Source: Eleusine coracana subsp. coracana
Taxonomy: Eukaryota > Streptophyta > Magnoliopsida > Poales > Poaceae
Direction of reading: 5' to 3'
DNA: 64,000 nt
Assembly (NCBI GenBank): GCA_032690845.1
Contig: CM064430.1
Location: 6,744,949-6,808,948, forward strand
Part shown: positions 22,389 to 34,344 of the stretch, piece after piece
Layout: every line of letters starts with the position of its first letter
Numbering within the stretch: the first letter of the stretch is position 1
Translations under genes and position numbers: made by a program
The notes under the pieces: generated by a model
Databases searched by the model: none
Seen by the model: only the letters and a program-made list of their open reading frames with translations
Told to the model about the DNA's origin: nothing

Positions 22389-24894
22389 GTTTTAAATTCT
22401 TTTATCTTTTGTACATTTCTTTTCAGCTTCCTTCTTATCCATAATTGTCATGTTATTTCTTCTCCTGTGTATGTTACCTCTTTTTATTGCCTGGAATTTC
22501 AAAGAAGAGGCAGAATTTTGCAAGGATAGTTACGTGCAACATCTTGAGTGTGCAAGTAAATGTGTTGGTGCAATTAGTCTGCCACGTTGAAACATGCACT
22601 TGGATTGGTAAATCATGGTAAAGTTTCCTTGATTTTCAGCTAATGTCTATTGCTATAATTCTGTTCATTGGAGAAGACCATTGCTAGTACTTTTTTATAT
22701 CTTGATTGAAGAAGCTATTTAAGTAAACAAACTTGCATTGCTGGTACCTTCTCTGAGCTCTATTATTCTCCTTCTTCATGCCTTATAAGCGAAGTCTTTG
22801 ATTTTTCTGCTGAAGCTGTGATACAGATTGCAACGCTTAAAATGGAAAAAGGGTGGACATGTTTACTTGAATGCAAGCAAAGATACACATGAAAACTATT
22901 GACATTAAGACTACTTTGAAGGCACGTTACAAATACAGTCCATTGGATGCAGACATGTCGGGTGCGTGATATTAATGTAGGTTGATGAGGATACTTCTTT
23001 CTTGGAACAAGTTGCTGATATTACTTCACAAGAAAAGTAGGAGTAGTTGCTCACAGTTAACAGAATAATGCTGGTTGTACTATGTGTCTTATGATAGTAT
23101 ATGATATTAATCAATATGTGAAATCTCATTGTACCACTTCTCTGTTTAAACAGGCATAAATACTCTGCAGTGGGAGACCAAAACTGAGGCTGTCCTCCAG
23201 GGATGCAGTAGCTAGCAACATTAAAGAAAAGAAATTATCAGAAAAGATACATATCTTCCCGAAAGGAAATAGTGCTTCCTTTTGTTCTTCTTGAACGCGT
23301 AGGAGATTTGCCTGTCTGAAGTTTTCTTGAATTTGTGCACATTCTTGTACCCAAAAGGAAATAGTGCTTACCTCAGAAAAGATGCATATGTTTCCTTCCT
23401 GCTTCAGTTTGTACACATTACTTTGTTTAGCTGCAAAAGCTCCGGTCAAAATATCCTTTCAAAATTAAAAAGTCTACAGGTCAAAATACATTGATTGTTC
23501 TCATGGTCTCTGTTTTCATTTGCCATCAACTGATGATACCACATACTTTTCATTCTGCTTACTTTATGAATTCAATTCTGGCTTTCTCAGAATCGGAGGG
23601 CATCTTTTCTACACGTCAGTGCTGTGAACTGTTGCTGTTAGGCCCGCGATCTGCTACCTTATCAATGCTCATACTTCCATGACCTGAAGAGCCTGATGCG
23701 AATGCAGCGTATTTTGACATCTCCTTGATTCTGGTTCATGTTTGTTTAGCAGGAGGACCTAGTGTCAGGTTGTCTTTATCAAGAAGTACAAGCCCTACTA
23801 GTAACATGGAAACAGTTACACCTCCATGATTACCATATTTTTGTCAAAAGCAGTACCTAAACATTATCTTCAACCGTTCCTTGTTTAGCTATAATGTTGC
23901 TTCAGTAGTATTGTACCTCACTGATAGTCATCACATGTTCTTAACTGCTGCATTGTGATGATATCGTGGCAGATGTTCAGTTGTCGTTATTTCAGGATAC
24001 TTCCTCTGTAGTGCTGTATGTCATGGCTCGGGCAGCGTGATTTTCTGGCTACAGGGAGATTCCTGGAAGGTGTGCACCAACCATATCATCATGTCCTCAG
24101 AATCATCTGTGAGTATATGTGACAGAGCTGTGTCCATTTCTTTCCCTGCTACCGCTGCTTATGATATTATGCCCTGTACTGCTCCTGGTAGACAACATGC
24201 GTGGCTTTCTGTGCGTTTGGATTCTTCTAAGGGGTTCTGTTGATTCATGCCTTTGCTTTGTTTGGCAGTAGGCAGGCACCTTATCTTCTTTACAGTTTGA
24301 ACAAATTAAATGGTCTGCAGGTTGTTGCATCCTTAATTTTGTTCTGCACTTGGTGTTTTTAATGTCAAGAACCCCGAGGAAAATGATTTGTCTCTGCTAA
24401 TTGATCTTTCAGTAAATAGATCTGTAAAAAAGATATTTTTGAGTTCAGTCAGATATACTACCTTCAGATCGATACGTTTTGATTCTCCAGATTTGAGCTC
24501 TGAATACCAAGTCTGTGCGCTAAGGATTCGACAAAGAGCAAACCATGCCCAAAACCTAAAGGTTGAGTATAAGCACATATAGAGAAGGGAAACTTTAGGG
24601 AGAGAAATGACCAAATTTAAGTCAAATTTCTCACTTCCATCACTTCTTTTTTTTACAGCTTCGCTCATACAAAACACAACTGGGGGGGAAAAAAAGGCGG
24701 CTAACTAGACTTATATACACGATTCATAGATTTTTTGTCCATCTTGGATGCAGCAGAGAAACAGCGATCTCTTTGTACAGTACTGGAGAGCCCAAACCAA
24801 GCAGCTCTCCTGGCCCTCATGTCATGATTGATGATCATTGTCACAATTCCCGTGTGTCGTCTTAAGCTCTTCGCCTCTGCTTTTGTCTTAACGA
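21816..24894. other. No protein gene recognised
   Basis: Three kilobases with only short, unconvincing frames. There is a poly-G tract at 22358-22387, and a duplicated AGGAAATAGTGCTT segment near 23264 and 23358. A non-coding transcript cannot be excluded. Confidence 0.45.
22358..22387. repeat. Poly-G tract (30 G)
   Basis: An uninterrupted G run on the + strand, prone to length errors in sequencing. Confidence 0.9.
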
Positions 24895-25679
24895 TCACCT
24901 GGCCTCAGATCCTTTCATGATCCTCAGCTTCTTGCACGAAGAGATGAACATACTGCAAACAGATAGACAAATCACAATTAGACATCTCTGTTCACATATA
25001 AACATGTATACATATCTGAGGAGCTGACGTGTTGATCCGATGACACTTACTCCCAGGGCACGTCTCCCACAAGCATGAGGTCGCCGTCCTTGTCCTCGTA
25101 GGCGATGGCGTACTGGCTGGTCTCCGCGGCGGAGAAGGACTTGGTGAAGAGGGCGTCCAGCGCCTCCCTGAGCTCCCTGTACCCCTTGTACATCCTCAGG
25201 TCCACCTTCCTGAGGTATGGCGCGCCGTCCATGCTGACCTTCACATACAGGCCTCCTGACTGCTGCTGCTGCTCAGCCTTCTTGGCTGCTGCGGCGTGGA
25301 AGGTGTTCTTCCTGTATGCCCTCACCGGTGGCCATCCAACCACTTGTGCTCTGAAGAAAATAAAAAGCAAGTAACAGCTCTGGTTAGCTCATGTACTCTG
25401 AATCTGATACTCTGTCTAGCCTGTATTTGCAGAGAGGCCGTGATGAAGAGCAGGGGTGCCGGGTGCGTGTGCTTACTTGGCAGGCGTTGCGGTGTCCTGG
25501 TCATCTCCGGCGGCCGAGCCGGTCCCCGAGGCCTCGCTCTTGGTGTCGTCAAGCGAGCGTTTGGCCCCTACGCCGGAGGGCGATGGCTTCTTCGGCCGGC
25601 TGCTGTCATCGCTGCTGCTTGTTCCAGGCAGGCCGAGGCGGAGCTCGGTGGCGCTGAGGTTCTCGGCGTCGATCTCCAT
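24895..25679 (-). CDS. AUX/IAA auxin-response repressor (186 aa)
   Basis: Three exons join in frame: 25679-25477, 25350-25051 and 24952-24895 (561 nt). Domain I is TELRLGLPG (EAR-type LxLxL motif that recruits TOPLESS co-repressors). Domain II is VVGWPPVRAYRKN, the degron bound by TIR1/AFB receptors with auxin. Domains III and IV (PB1) run from YVKVSMDGAPYLRKVDL to GDVPWDMF. The protein is nuclear by family and represses ARF transcription factors until auxin triggers its ubiquitination. The intron positions after domain I and inside the WxMF motif are usual for the family. All four domains are intact. The last junction gives PWDMF because exon three starts with T, where PWEMF is more common. 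A TATA box and TGTC-type elements lie upstream. I do not assign a family number. Confidence 0.95.
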
Positions 25680-25829
25680 GGATCAAGATCAAGAACGCGT
25701 AGCTGGTGTGCTGTTGAGAGGAGGAGAAGAGACGAAGGAATTTCGCTAAAAGGTTAAAAGAGATGAGGAAGACGAGGAGAAATTCTTGTGTGGGAAGGAG
25801 ACGATGCTGGTGAGACAGCAGGATTGCGC

Positions 25830-25836
25830 ATATATA
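25830..25836 (-). promoter_or_regulatory. TATA box of the AUX/IAA gene
   Basis: CCCTATATATGC on the - strand lies about 150 bp upstream of the ATG, a plausible core promoter position. A TGTCTC auxin-response core (GAGACA on the + strand, 25812-25817) lies just downstream in the presumed leader. Confidence 0.6.
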
Positions 25837-25949
25837 GGGTGGTTGCGAGGAGGCTTTCACGACGGTGTGGCGCGTTTTTAAAATGGTGGCGCGTCGGCGC
25901 CTGTCCCCGCGGCCGGGGAGCAGGTGGGCTGGCGGCGGTGGGGCCCCGG

Positions 25950-25955
25950 CCGACA
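25950..25955 (-). promoter_or_regulatory. Candidate auxin-response element TGTCGG
   Basis: CCGACA on the + strand is TGTCGG on the gene strand, the high-affinity ARF site. It lies about 115 bp upstream of the TATA box, and a TGTCGACA sequence follows further upstream near 26120. Six-base matches occur by chance in GC-rich DNA, so this is only a candidate. Confidence 0.35.
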
Positions 25956-26129
25956 GGTGGGTCCGGCGGTTTTGGACGGGGTCCTGGCGAGATTCCTTGC
26001 CGGGCCAGGACGGTTGGGTCGGGACGTCGGAGTGATCCGCCCGGGCAGCCCATGTGGTGCGCGGGGCCCGCCTGCCTGTGGGCCTGGAGCGTGTGATTGG
26101 GGGCGGGCGGCCAATCCGCTGTCGACACG

Positions 26130-29100
26130 TCGCAGGTTGGGTGCGGGTTTAGCGGTGATAGCGCTGTATGTGAATAATGAATGATAGTTTAGTCAAATTG
26201 CTGTGGACAGTTGATACAGTCAGATGCTTCGAAGGTCTCCCCGCATATCTAAGTGTGTTACGCATGGATTACGATGGGCGTATTATTATGGACTAAGTGT
26301 GGTCAATAACATCTTGCAAATATATTCGAAATTGCGAGAATTCGGGCTAGTGTCATTGTTGTAAAACACACACACGCGCGTGCGCGAGCTGAACGAACAC
26401 GAACAGGAAGTCACGAAGGGCGTGCGTCTTTTGCGTGCACGGATGGATGGGCGCGTCGCTGTCGTACGTACTCCCTCCCGGGTCCGTCGAGCTAGTAGTA
26501 GGCTTTCTTCCTTTGTTTCTTTCCGGAAAAGACACGGCACCGTCATCATATATCGTGCTGGGTGCTGGTGGTGGTGGTGGTCGGAAAGGAAGAAAGGAAA
26601 GCGGGTAGGGTGGATCGGTGTACCGGCCGGCCGCGCGCGTGTGGACTGGGATCACCGACGACGGGTCCATGGGTGGTAGGATTTTGTGGAGGATTTGGAT
26701 TTTGGGAGCTGGGTGGGAGACGCGGGCGGGCGGGCGGGCGCTCGCTCGCTCCATCGATGGACAACAACAACCCGGAGACACGATGGACCATGCATGATCG
26801 AGTTGCCAGTGCGCGCGCACACGTGATCTCATCCGTATGCATGGGCGCCCGACGACAGCGACGGCACACAGGGATGGATCGGAGTCGGAGGGAGGAGCAG
26901 TCGCACGTGCGCGGCAGACACGGTCACGTGGTGCGGTGCGGGTGTTTCATCATCACGTGTCTGGCTGCCGGAAACCATTTGCAGGATCCCACCATGCATC
27001 TTTCTTTCCGCCATTGCTTTCTACTGGTGCTGGTTGACGTGACCTGCCCACTCGATTCACGACTCGCACGACCACCTACACACTTGTGTCGCATCTGTGC
27101 AGTGCACCATCGTCGTGGAGTGGAAGAGGAAAGAGTAATTAATAAAGTCGCGCTTACGCTTTTATTTCCGCCCGCCCGTGCGTGCTCTCGATCCAAAAGC
27201 TTAAGATCGGTCTAGTGCAGCCGCGTGACCACGCACTACTAGTACGGAACGAGAACAAGCAACAAGCATAATCCACGACACCAGCGCGCGCCTGATACTA
27301 GTGCGTACGTTCTACTTTTGTCTTTTGTATAACAACAATATATACAGAATCGACCGTACGTGCTGCCGGTGATTATTAAGGAGATCCAGAAGCATCATCC
27401 ATCAACCAACTTATTCACGCGCTCGGTTCATGTGTACGTTTCGCAGCGGTATCACATTTCTCATCACCATAACACACACACGTCCGCTGCCACCGCTCAT
27501 ATATCACTATAGAAAATAAAGTTGAAAACCCTGAAGCTTCCTCTCTTCAATCCCATAATGTCGCCTTGTCTATGCAGGTACAATATACGACTTCCCATAA
27601 TGTATGCTTATATCCTGGTTCCACACACACGTGCATCTCTGATTATTTGGCATGCATGGACAAACGTTTTGAAGCCGCAACCTAACAACCGACCACAATT
27701 TTAACACAAAAAAAGGTAGCAACAAGCTAGGAAACATCCAAAAGGAACCGGAAACACCGGCTACTACAAACTCGCCGAGCTGGACTTAAAAGAACAGGTA
27801 CATAGTTCAAAGGTCATCTCTCATCTCATCATCTGGAGTGTGTGGATAGCTATAGCAATCCTTCTTCTTCGTTGAAAAAAAAAAATAGGCCCAGGCCGTC
27901 AGGGGTTTGACCCATAGAATGTGTACACTAGGCCCAAGAATAAACAGCATCCTTATATTATATGCCCAAGAAACCACATAAGCAAGAGAACTACTGGCCC
28001 AAGAAACCACACAAGCCTAAACGGCGCACAAGGTAGAACGAACGTCTGTCCAGAATCTTTTAGGCCCAAGAATAAACAGCGGGCCCGTAAGCCTGGGCCT
28101 TCATTTACTTGATGGAGCGATCTTCTTTCTTTCTTCTTCTTTTCCCGACGCTAAAATGTATATCACCCATTTCGCATTCCTCTATCTCACTTTACATATT
28201 TATATTCATGTAGTACAGAAGAGGCAAATGTGAATGTTTAACAATCATATTTACCATTTTGTATATGAGCGTCTACCTCCTGCAGTGTGCTATAGACTGA
28301 CTACTCACCGTGGACATTGATACAGGCAAAGCTCCAATATAAAAACGGAGAAAACGGAGTGTCCGGTACGTAATTAATTAATCCGCACAAAATCACTTGG
28401 TTCATCGTCTGTTCCACTTGACTTCGTGGCCGTCACCAATCAGCCTCTGAACAAAGAGAGATTCCAGGAGTGTGTGGGGCCGCTCCATCACCAGACCACC
28501 GGCATGACAAAGGATCCGCGAATGTCCTACTGCTGCTCATGGGGACAGGTAAAAGCGCAGGAAACGATACTCCCGCGCCAGTCTGCCTTCTCATTTTGGC
28601 GCGGCGGCTAAAACAAAATATTTCGTGCCGCCGCGCGAGTAATTATTATTTTAATTTGGTAAAAAATCTTATTTTACCTTCAAGATGAGATACAATTTAA
28701 TATTAAATCTTCTAGATGCTTGATAAAAACTGAATCTAAAATATTTACTATCGAGGTGACTTATCTTTGAACTCAGATTATCCATGAAATAGGAAAAATT
28801 TTATTTCTATTTTATTTATGTTTTTAAAAAGATTCATTCATTTTTTTTGTATAACTTTTGATCAAGCTTGTAGGCCAGAGTTTTCTCAAAACTGATGATC
28901 TAATTTTTCACTAAAATTTTTATAATACTTTTGATAGAATTTTTAAACGAGATTTTTTTGACAATTACCCGTAATAAGATTGGCCCACCCCACATGGCCC
29001 CTCCTTTGTAATCTAGGATTTGTCAAAAAAAAAAAGTAATCTAGTTCACCCGTATCTCAGATGACTTCTATATAAGTTCGTCGCAGGTCATGAAATACTT

Positions 29101-30870
29101 TGGATCACTTTAAAATCTTGCATTATTATTTAATGAATTTTTATATATAGTAATTGGAGAAAATGTTTGTAAATAAGTGGTAACATGCAACATCTATATT
29201 TGTTTAAGATGCATATGTGCCTTATTATATTCCAATACACATGAATAGCTCGCCATTCAACATTTTGCTCTGAATTGTGATATAATTAGCTCTAGTGGCA
29301 TTATGTAATTGACATTAACCTTTTTTCATGAAGTGTGTCATCATCAGATTATTTATTTCCTTACCAAACATACGCAAAAACAATAAAAGCAAGTGTAAAG
29401 TAATTTATAAGAACTACAATGTTACTTGTTAATGATAGGTACTAATATAGAATCATTTCCGACATGTCAACTACAATGTTACTTGTTAATGATAGGTACT
29501 GATATAGAATCATTTCCGACATGTCTATTCAATTACTTTTGAGTGATTCATATATATTGATTGTTATGTGAAATGTTATCGATATAAACCACGACTATAT
29601 TACTTGTTAAAGATAGGTAACAATATAAGATCATTACAAAGTCCATTCAGTTACTTGTGAGCTATAATCATCGTACATATTAATTGTTGTGTGTAGCCTT
29701 GTCGATATAAACCACGACGTGCTCCACCTACATTTACAAAGAACAAACATGTCAATCAATAGGTGTGATGATTAAACACATGTAGAAGGCTAACATTTTT
29801 TAAAAAAGATTATGTAGAAGGCTAACACGAGTACATGGGTCCAAACACACACGTTATCTCGTTATTAAGAAGTAAAAGTTAGATTACCCTGAATCTCTAA
29901 CTCCATGATAATCATGAAAATTGAGTAAAATCAAAACATTAACAAATAAACATTTGAATTGAGATCATAGTTGGAAAGAAGTAACATTGTAAGATGAGGA
30001 GAGATCGTCCAATGTTCACATTTGAACCAACAAGTCAAAGAGGATATTACTATGTCCTACTCCACAATTCAAAGATTTAGGATGCTCTAAGTGTCTTTTT
30101 TTTTTCAGAATCATAGAAAATCATAGAGTTGCATGGGTAGAAAGCACAAACGTTTAAAACCAAAACCCAAACATTGGACAACAAAATCTCAAGTGGTGAT
30201 CAATGCAAACATCTTATTTCAATCAAGTCCAGTTCAAGGTTCGATCTTAAACAAAAGTATATAAACAACTAAAATAAATGAGTGAATCATTGTTATCTTT
30301 ATTTTGAGTGAGGGAGCCACTAATTAATTCCTCTCTATCTACATCATTGATAAGCCTGACCATGTGGATCTAGAAAATACAAAGAGATATACTACTAGTT
30401 TTTATAATTATATATCTAAAAAACAAAGAAAAAATCGTCCAACAACCTACGAGAAAACCAAACCTTAAACTTACAGTGTTCAGGAATACAAAATTTTAGA
30501 AAACTGAAAACAACCAATTCATACCAAAACCCACCCATTCCCCATTCTATTTGGCAAGCAAATCGAAATGACAAAAAAAGGCAACAAAATCAGAATAATC
30601 CAATGACCAGAAATAAAATGGGACCAAAATCCTAACGTTCAGAATTCGAGGTCTGGTAAATCTGGAACCAGGTAGTGCAAACCAGTCTGAACTGGCAGTA
30701 AGAAAAGCAGCATGGCATGAATTAATTTGTTCCCATAAACCACCCATCCCGCAGCAGGGCTCTGCCTCGGCAAAGCAAGGCTGGCGGGTGGCGGCTAGGC
30801 CAGCAGCACCGCGCCTGTGGGAACGGGGAAATTTTGGGTTTTGGGGGTGCCGCCGCTCGCGTCTCCCCTC
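26130..30870. other. Intergenic region between the AUX/IAA and MET1 genes; no gene recognised
   Basis: 26340-27200 is GC-rich with CACACG/GCGCG repeats and overlapping frames on both strands that look like composition effects. 27700-28130 repeats CCCAAGAATAAACAGC. 28620-30540 is AT-rich and contains a 57-bp tandem duplication. No coding domain was recognised. Confidence 0.45.
29412..29525. repeat. 57-bp tandem duplication
   Basis: Two near-identical 57-bp units begin AACTACAATGTTACTTGTTA at 29412 and 29469 and differ at about one base. A diverged third copy of the core (TTACTTGTTAAAGATAGGTA) lies near 29600. Confidence 0.85.
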
Positions 30871-30880
30871 TCCCGCCAAA
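30871..30880 (-). promoter_or_regulatory. E2F-type site upstream of MET1
   Basis: TCCCGCCAAA on the + strand is TTTGGCGGGA on the other, a full match to the plant E2F consensus (WTTSSCSS). It lies about 95 bp upstream of a TATA-like element. In Arabidopsis MET1 is under retinoblastoma/E2F control, so the position makes sense, though binding here is inferred. Confidence 0.6.
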
Positions 30881-30967
30881 AGCCTCCCGTCCCTCCGCGC
30901 GTGCTCGCCGCCGCAGCCGAAACCGAAACCCCAGAACCCAAAACGGGGAGCGCGCGCTCTCCTCCGC

Positions 30968-31096
30968 TATAACACCACTTTCCCCCAAACCATTCCACCC
31001 GCCCGCCCGCTTGTCGCGTTGCTCTGCCCCCCGCACGCCGCGCACGCGCCTCCCGTGCCGCCTCGACTCGTCGCCGGGGACGGCACCGCCGCGTCG
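30968..31096 (+). other. Presumed core promoter and non-coding first exon of MET1
   Basis: A TATA-like TATAAC at 30968-30973 is followed by a GC-rich segment ending in a strong donor (GTCG|GTAAGT, cut after 31096). There is no MET1 coding sequence before 34345, and the first coding exon has an acceptor at 34338-34339, so this is probably the leader exon. The transcription start is not determined. Confidence 0.5.
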
Positions 31097-32009
31097 GTAA
31101 GTCCGCCCCCACCTTCCTCGGTTCTTCGTATCGGTAGGCTTGCGGTCCCGTCGGTAGCTGTTGGAGTGGATTCCGGGGGGCCCTCTGGGGGGAGGGATTC
31201 GTGTGGTCTCGTCGGCGTGCCCCGCCGCCGGGGTTCTGTCTCGGCCATCGGTTATTCGAGTTCGGGACGCGGTTTAGGAGTAGTCGTTCCATGAATTTTG
31301 CCTGTCTGGTGCTGCTTGCTCGTACTCATCTGACCGAGCGATTTGGTATGAGATTGGATTGGGGAGGAATCGCTCTGTTCGTCAGCTCCGTTACTGCGGA
31401 TTTGGTATGGGATTGGATTGGGGAGGAATCGCTTCGTGTTGGGGGTTTGGCTATAGGGGAAAAACTGAAGCGATTTTAGGATGGATTTCATGCGAGGCGC
31501 ACTGATTTACTGGAGATTTCAGGGCTACCAAGATCTGAGACGGATTGGCGAGAGGAATCGCATCGATTGCTGTGCTTTCCCCCTTTTCCCTGTACCTGCA
31601 AGCAACGGTTGGTGGCTAGGGGGTCGCACGTGTCCCACCATTTCGATCGATTTTTTGGTCCATTCTATTGCTGTGCCGTACCCACGCCCCGTGGTATGAG
31701 TTCTGTAGGTTTATCTCAGCGGTGTTGTGGTGCTGGAGCTGCTGATTTAGGGTTACTTCAGTCCAGTTTGCAAAAAACATATCGGAGTCGTCTGCCACGG
31801 TTGTCTACTCGTGTAGTCCCTTTTACTCCCGTTTATCTGATATGCGCTTTGCAAGGGTACATAGTAGATTCCTTAGGTACATCTTTTGGAGTGGTTGGGT
31901 GGAGGTTTATGGGGTGGTGATTTGGAGCCTGGTTTATTTATATTATTGCCCATCTTGTCTTTCTCAGTAATTGTGCCTTGTCGCTTTCGTCAAAATGGGT
32001 CAATTTCCA

Positions 32010-34200
32010 GTGGTTGGTTAAGTAGATATTTTCCCCATCAACTTGCTGTTTTTGAGATTCTGTAAATGTTACTGTGATGCAGAAGCAGTGGATCTGTGCG
32101 CGGCATATTCGTCCTTCTCATCAGCTGTCTAACACTCCAATACCTTCTCGGTACCCTTCCATTAATTGCCTTTGGCTGGTGTTTTTGTTCTTCAGTCTAC
32201 TCTGTAGCTTTCCAATGCAATCTCTTTCTGTTTAATATCATGAGCTGTTTCAGTGGGTAATGTTTCAGTATGTAGAGATAGTGGCTTGGGGAATGCTTAT
32301 GCCTGTTGTTATTTGTGCTGCTGGCTGCTGGCTGTTGATTACTTGTAGCATATCCATTATTCTGAAATTATTATCTTGTGTCTCTATGCTTGCCCATTCC
32401 TGAGATTAGAATTAATTTTATTCTGTTATCTTAGGCTCGTAATTTAAAAAGTCTACATGCACTTTTAAAACACTACCTTCATTGTATTATCTTGATAATG
32501 TAGTTACCACCACTGCACTGTTTTCTGTTTATGGGTTTCATGTGTAATGGCTGCAGCTACTTGATTATTCTTAGGGTTTAAAACAACTAGGATGCAGAAG
32601 TGAGTCATGTTTCAGTTTCTTTGACTTCTGATATAAGTTTCTTCAGCTTCTTTTATTGAATTTGGGTGTGATACTTTTCTGTTTATTCTGAGAAAAAATT
32701 GACTTTACAACATTCTAATTCTTTCTGTAAAAGTTTTTATGCTGTTATTTGTTTTAGTCTACTTGAAGTAAGAGACGTATTAGTACAGTTAGTTCAGAGG
32801 ACAACATACAGCACAACAGCATTGTATTGGTGCCTCCACAAATGGATGTATTCTAATATTTATTGTGCTGTTGCCTTGTAGTAGATTTTCTTTAGGTCAG
32901 TGTTTTCCATTCTAAACATAACTGTATACTTTTCCCCCATTCTGAAACACCATGTCAATCCCTTGAAGTGATAATGTATGGTCCAATAATTTGACTCCAT
33001 ATTTGTATTTGACCAGTGTAGAAGTTCTAATGATTGTTTAAGTAGATATTGGTCCACTCATGATCGGTTCCAACTTCTAATTATCGGCTAAATAGATAGT
33101 TCCCCACATTTAGTGGTGTACTGTTTCTGAGATTCTGTAAATGTTACTGTGATGCAGGAGCAGTGGATCTGTGCGTGAGATCTCCATCTTTCCTCCTCAA
33201 CTGTCTGCCACCCCAATACCTTGTGGGGTACCCTTCCATTAATTGCCACTAGCTGGTGATTTTATTCATCATTCTACTCAGCTTTGCAATGCAATCTCTA
33301 TCTGTTTAAGATCATGAGCTATTTTGGTGGGGTTATGTTGCAATGTGTAGGGAGTGGATTGGGGCATGCTTCTCTTTTGGTTATTTTGCTGACTGTTGAT
33401 TGCTTCTACCATTTCATACATATAATCTGAAACTATTATCTCGTGTCTTGATGTGTGCTCTTTTCCTATGATTAGATTGGTTTCATTTTGTTTCTTGTAA
33501 TTCATTTATCTTAGGCATGGAATTTACCAAGTCCACATACACTAGGGAAACACCACCTTAATTACTTAATATTATCTGCGTTTTAGGAATAAATCAATCT
33601 TGATAACGTAGTTGGCATCCTCTGCACTGTTTTCTGTTTATGGGTTTCATACATAAAGACTGCATGTACATGCTTATTCTTGGGAGTTTAAAACAGTTAG
33701 GATGCAGAAGACGAGTTATGTTTCTGTTTCTTTGACATCTTTCTGATGAAGGTTTATTCAACTTATTTTATATATTTGGGGTGTGATATTTTTCTATTTA
33801 TCTTGGGAGAAATATCAACTTTGCAACATTCTGCTCTTTCTTTTAAAAAGATATGTTTCTGTTTCTTTGACTTCTTTCTGATGAAGGTTTATTCAACTTA
33901 TTTTATATATTTGGGGTGCAATATTTTTCTATTTATCTTGGGAGAAATATCAACTTTGCAACATTCTGCTCTTTCTTTTGAAAAGAATTACTCTTCTATC
34001 TGTTCTAGTCCACTTGAAGTAAGAGGTGTGTTAGTAGACTGAATTTGGAGGACAATATGCATCACAGCCCCTTTGTGTTTGATTTGTGTGGGCTTCCAGA
34101 AATGGAAGTCTGCTACTATTTGGGCTTTTGCCTTGTAACTGAGCTCTATGTTGATTCTATTAGTTTGGTCCAATCATTTGACTCCATATTTGTTTTCGAG
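32010..34200. repeat. Tandem duplication inside the MET1 leader intron
   Basis: About 1.0-1.1 kb is present twice (roughly 32010-33010 and 33075-34200), in order and with many indels. Matching anchors include GAGATTCTGTAAATG (32054 and 33129), TACCCTTCCATTAATTGCC, CACTTGAAGTAAGAG-like blocks and ATTTGACTCCATATTTG. The second copy has grown by a further internal tandem duplication of about 135 bp (33717-33851 and 33852-33983). Confidence 0.85.
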
Positions 34201-34344
34201 CATTATAAAAGTATATCCTGATATCTGTGTTTCAATATTTGATCATTTCTCATATTTTCTTAAAGTTGGAACTTGTCATGTTACTGCTTTCATATACTAG
34301 CTCTTCACATGGCTGTTGGCTGACTACTACAATTTACAGGGGAC

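Noticed and set aside
25788..26184. GC-rich frames upstream of the AUX/IAA gene
   Set aside because: They overlap on both strands in promoter DNA with a TATA box and encode no recognisable domain.
26286..27215. Possible genes between the AUX/IAA and MET1 loci
   Set aside because: Overlapping frames in GC-rich DNA with no recognisable protein content.
30722..31294. Long GC-rich frames on both strands at the MET1 promoter
   Set aside because: They coincide with the leader exon and promoter; Pro/Arg/Ala content follows from composition.
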